64,000 bases of DNA from an uncultured Collinsella sp. (GTDB taxonomy: Bacteria > Actinomycetota > Coriobacteriia > Coriobacteriales > Coriobacteriaceae), in assembly GCA_937925715.1 (NCBI GenBank), contig CALAMG010000014.1, positions 62,001 through 126,000 on the forward strand, written 5' to 3'. Under the pieces are notes generated by a model that was not told the DNA's origin, ran no database searches, and saw nothing but the letters and a program-made list of their open reading frames with translations. How positions within the stretch are numbered: position 1 is the stretch's first letter; the number at the start of each line of letters is the position of its first letter. Positions 63,116 to 64,000 of this stretch are shown piece after piece. The position numbers and the translations under genes are program-made.

Positions 63116-64000
63116 CTAGCGCTTCTTTGGGATTGACCTAAGGCGAGCGAACCATAGGGCTGCGGCACCTGAGGTCAGGAGCGCGGTGATGCAAGCGGCT
63201 ATGGGAACTGATCCTGTTGCCGGTAGGTCTTGCGGTAGGGTACAGCGTTGAATGACACAGTCCCCGTCATGTGACTCAAGTTTATCGCCGCCGCCGTTGC
63301 GGCAAAGATCGACGCGCGCGCTGTTGGTGAGTGCGGTTTGAGGCGTATAAGCCGACGTTGCCTGCATGTGCACGACTGCGCCCCGAGCGTCTGTGCCAAG
63401 GATTGCTTTGGCATCGTCAAGGTCGTCGTGCTCATCTTTGAGATCGTCGCGGTTCCAAGAGTCTGCATCGCTTCGAGTCGTAAAGTCGGCGGCTACTGCA
63501 CCGTATTCAATGCGAATGCCCGTTACGACGGCATTGGATGCAAGGTCGAGCTCTTTCGCATCGAGTGTGGTGGATTCCGTGGTCGAGACATCCGCCTTCC
63601 AGAGGTGCCAGCCGTCGTAATCGACGAGGCGACAGTCCTCACCAAGACTCTCTTTTACTTCGTCGGACTCAAGCCAAGGATTTTCGTGCCCATCGTCAAG
63701 TGTCGCGTTCGCCGGCTCATCGACGTCTGTCGAGTCCAACGGCGTCGTGCGATACCACACGTTGCACAGACCGTTGAGGTCGCCGATGGCGACGGGGGTT
63801 TCGATTGAGATGAATCTCGCCGTGCCGTCTTTGGCGCACTCAAGATCATCGGTAATCGTAAACTCATCAACCCAAGTAGCTGAATCGTTTCGAGCGTCGA
63901 TGGTATAGGAGAAAAGTCCATTCGTATTGGTTTGCATCGCGTCGCGATTTTTACCATCGCCGTTGGCCAGCAGACCCTTCCCGATAGGTTGGACAAGTTC
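63116..64000 (-). CDS. LPXTG cell-wall-anchored surface protein, C-terminal part
   Basis: The frame is open to the window edge (its last visible upstream residues are ELVQPIGKGLLANGDGKNRD), so the N-terminus is missing. The visible 294 residues carry beta-rich repeats of the kind found in adhesins or isopeptide-forming domains (FSYTIDARNDSATWVDEFTI, VVTGIRIEYGAVAADFTTRS). They end with the sorting signal LPATG, a hydrophobic helix (SVPIAACITALLTSGAAALW) and a basic tail RLRSIPKKR. A sortase should anchor it to peptidoglycan; the only sortase in view is at 5.7-6.7 kb. Confidence 0.85.
   Translation of the reverse strand, partial: ELVQPIGKGLLANGDGKNRDAMQTNTNGLFSYTIDARNDSATWVDEFTITDDLECAKDGTARFISIETPVAIGDLNGLCNVWYRTTPLDSTDVDEPANATLDDGHENPWLESDEVKESLGEDCRLVDYDGWHLWKADVSTTESTTLDAKELDLASNAVVTGIRIEYGAVAADFTTRSDADSWNRDDLKDEHDDLDDAKAILGTDARGAVVHMQATSAYTPQTALTNSARVDLCRNGGGDKLESHDGDCVIQRCTLPQDLPATGSVPIAACITALLTSGAAALWFARLRSIPKKR

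Overview
This 64 kb window is chromosomal DNA from a high-GC Gram-positive bacterium. Gene content and order (dnaA-dnaN-recF-dciA-gyrB-gyrA on one side, rpmH-rnpA-yidD-yidC-jag-rsmG-parA-parB on the other), LPXTG/sortase surface genes and overall protein character suggest a coriobacterium of the Collinsella type. The genus is inferred from general resemblance; no database search was run. The window spans the replication origin: the leading-strand gene fan opens at about 47.0-47.3 kb, between an ATPase gene/dnaA on the minus strand and rpmH on the plus strand.

Layout. 0-7.2 kb: de novo purine genes purF-purM-purN (purN runs off the left edge) and purE on the minus strand, with a CmpB-like membrane protein, a MoaE-like protein and a class B sortase between them. 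7.2-12.85 kb: a lower-GC accessory stretch with a RelE/Phd-type toxin-antitoxin pair, an HSL-type esterase, a GntR/UTRA regulator and a mannose-family PTS (IIB-IIC-IID, no IIA), bracketed by two long stem-loops that share the same unusual loop. 12.85-25.7 kb: carA-carB, an ABC exporter with a membrane-protein partner, a NUDIX hydrolase, purD, purA and dnaB. 25.9-27.7 kb: the rpsF-ssb-rpsR-rplI operon. 28.1-31.7 kb: two tRNA-Ser genes, a PD-(D/E)XK-like gene enclosed by 78-bp inverted repeats, a TRIC-type channel and a bactofilin-like membrane protein. 31.8-35.2 kb: typA, two unknown genes and a DUF151 bifunctional nuclease. 35.3-35.65 kb: a tRNA Ile-Ala-Ile cluster.

35.9-52.3 kb is the origin domain: gyrA, gyrB, dciA, recF, dnaN, dnaA and an origin-linked GHKL ATPase on the minus strand, then rpmH, rnpA, yidD, yidC, jag, rsmG, three perfect parS sites, parA, parB and a small membrane protein on the plus strand. 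Replication initiation (dnaA, dnaN, dciA, plus dnaB and ssb), supercoiling (gyrAB) and segregation (parABS) sit together. 52.5-59.4 kb: rlmN, ddl, a DnaQ-exonuclease/DinG-helicase fusion and two tandem WYL regulators resembling PafB/PafC. 59.6-64 kb: a membrane M28-peptidase-like protein split by a very long acidic insertion, a small membrane protein and the C-terminal part of an LPATG cell-wall-anchored protein.

Points most worth a second look: (1) the 78-bp inverted-repeat cassette around the nuclease-fold gene at 28.4-29.65 kb; (2) the paired stem-loops at 7.3 and 12.8 kb with a conserved loop on unrelated stems; (3) a divergent DnaA domain IV signature together with repeated TTTTCAACA-type boxes in place of TTATCCACA; (4) the ATPase with a Q/P/M/Y-rich prion-like linker beside oriC; (5) the apparently inactive M28 domain at 59.6 kb.
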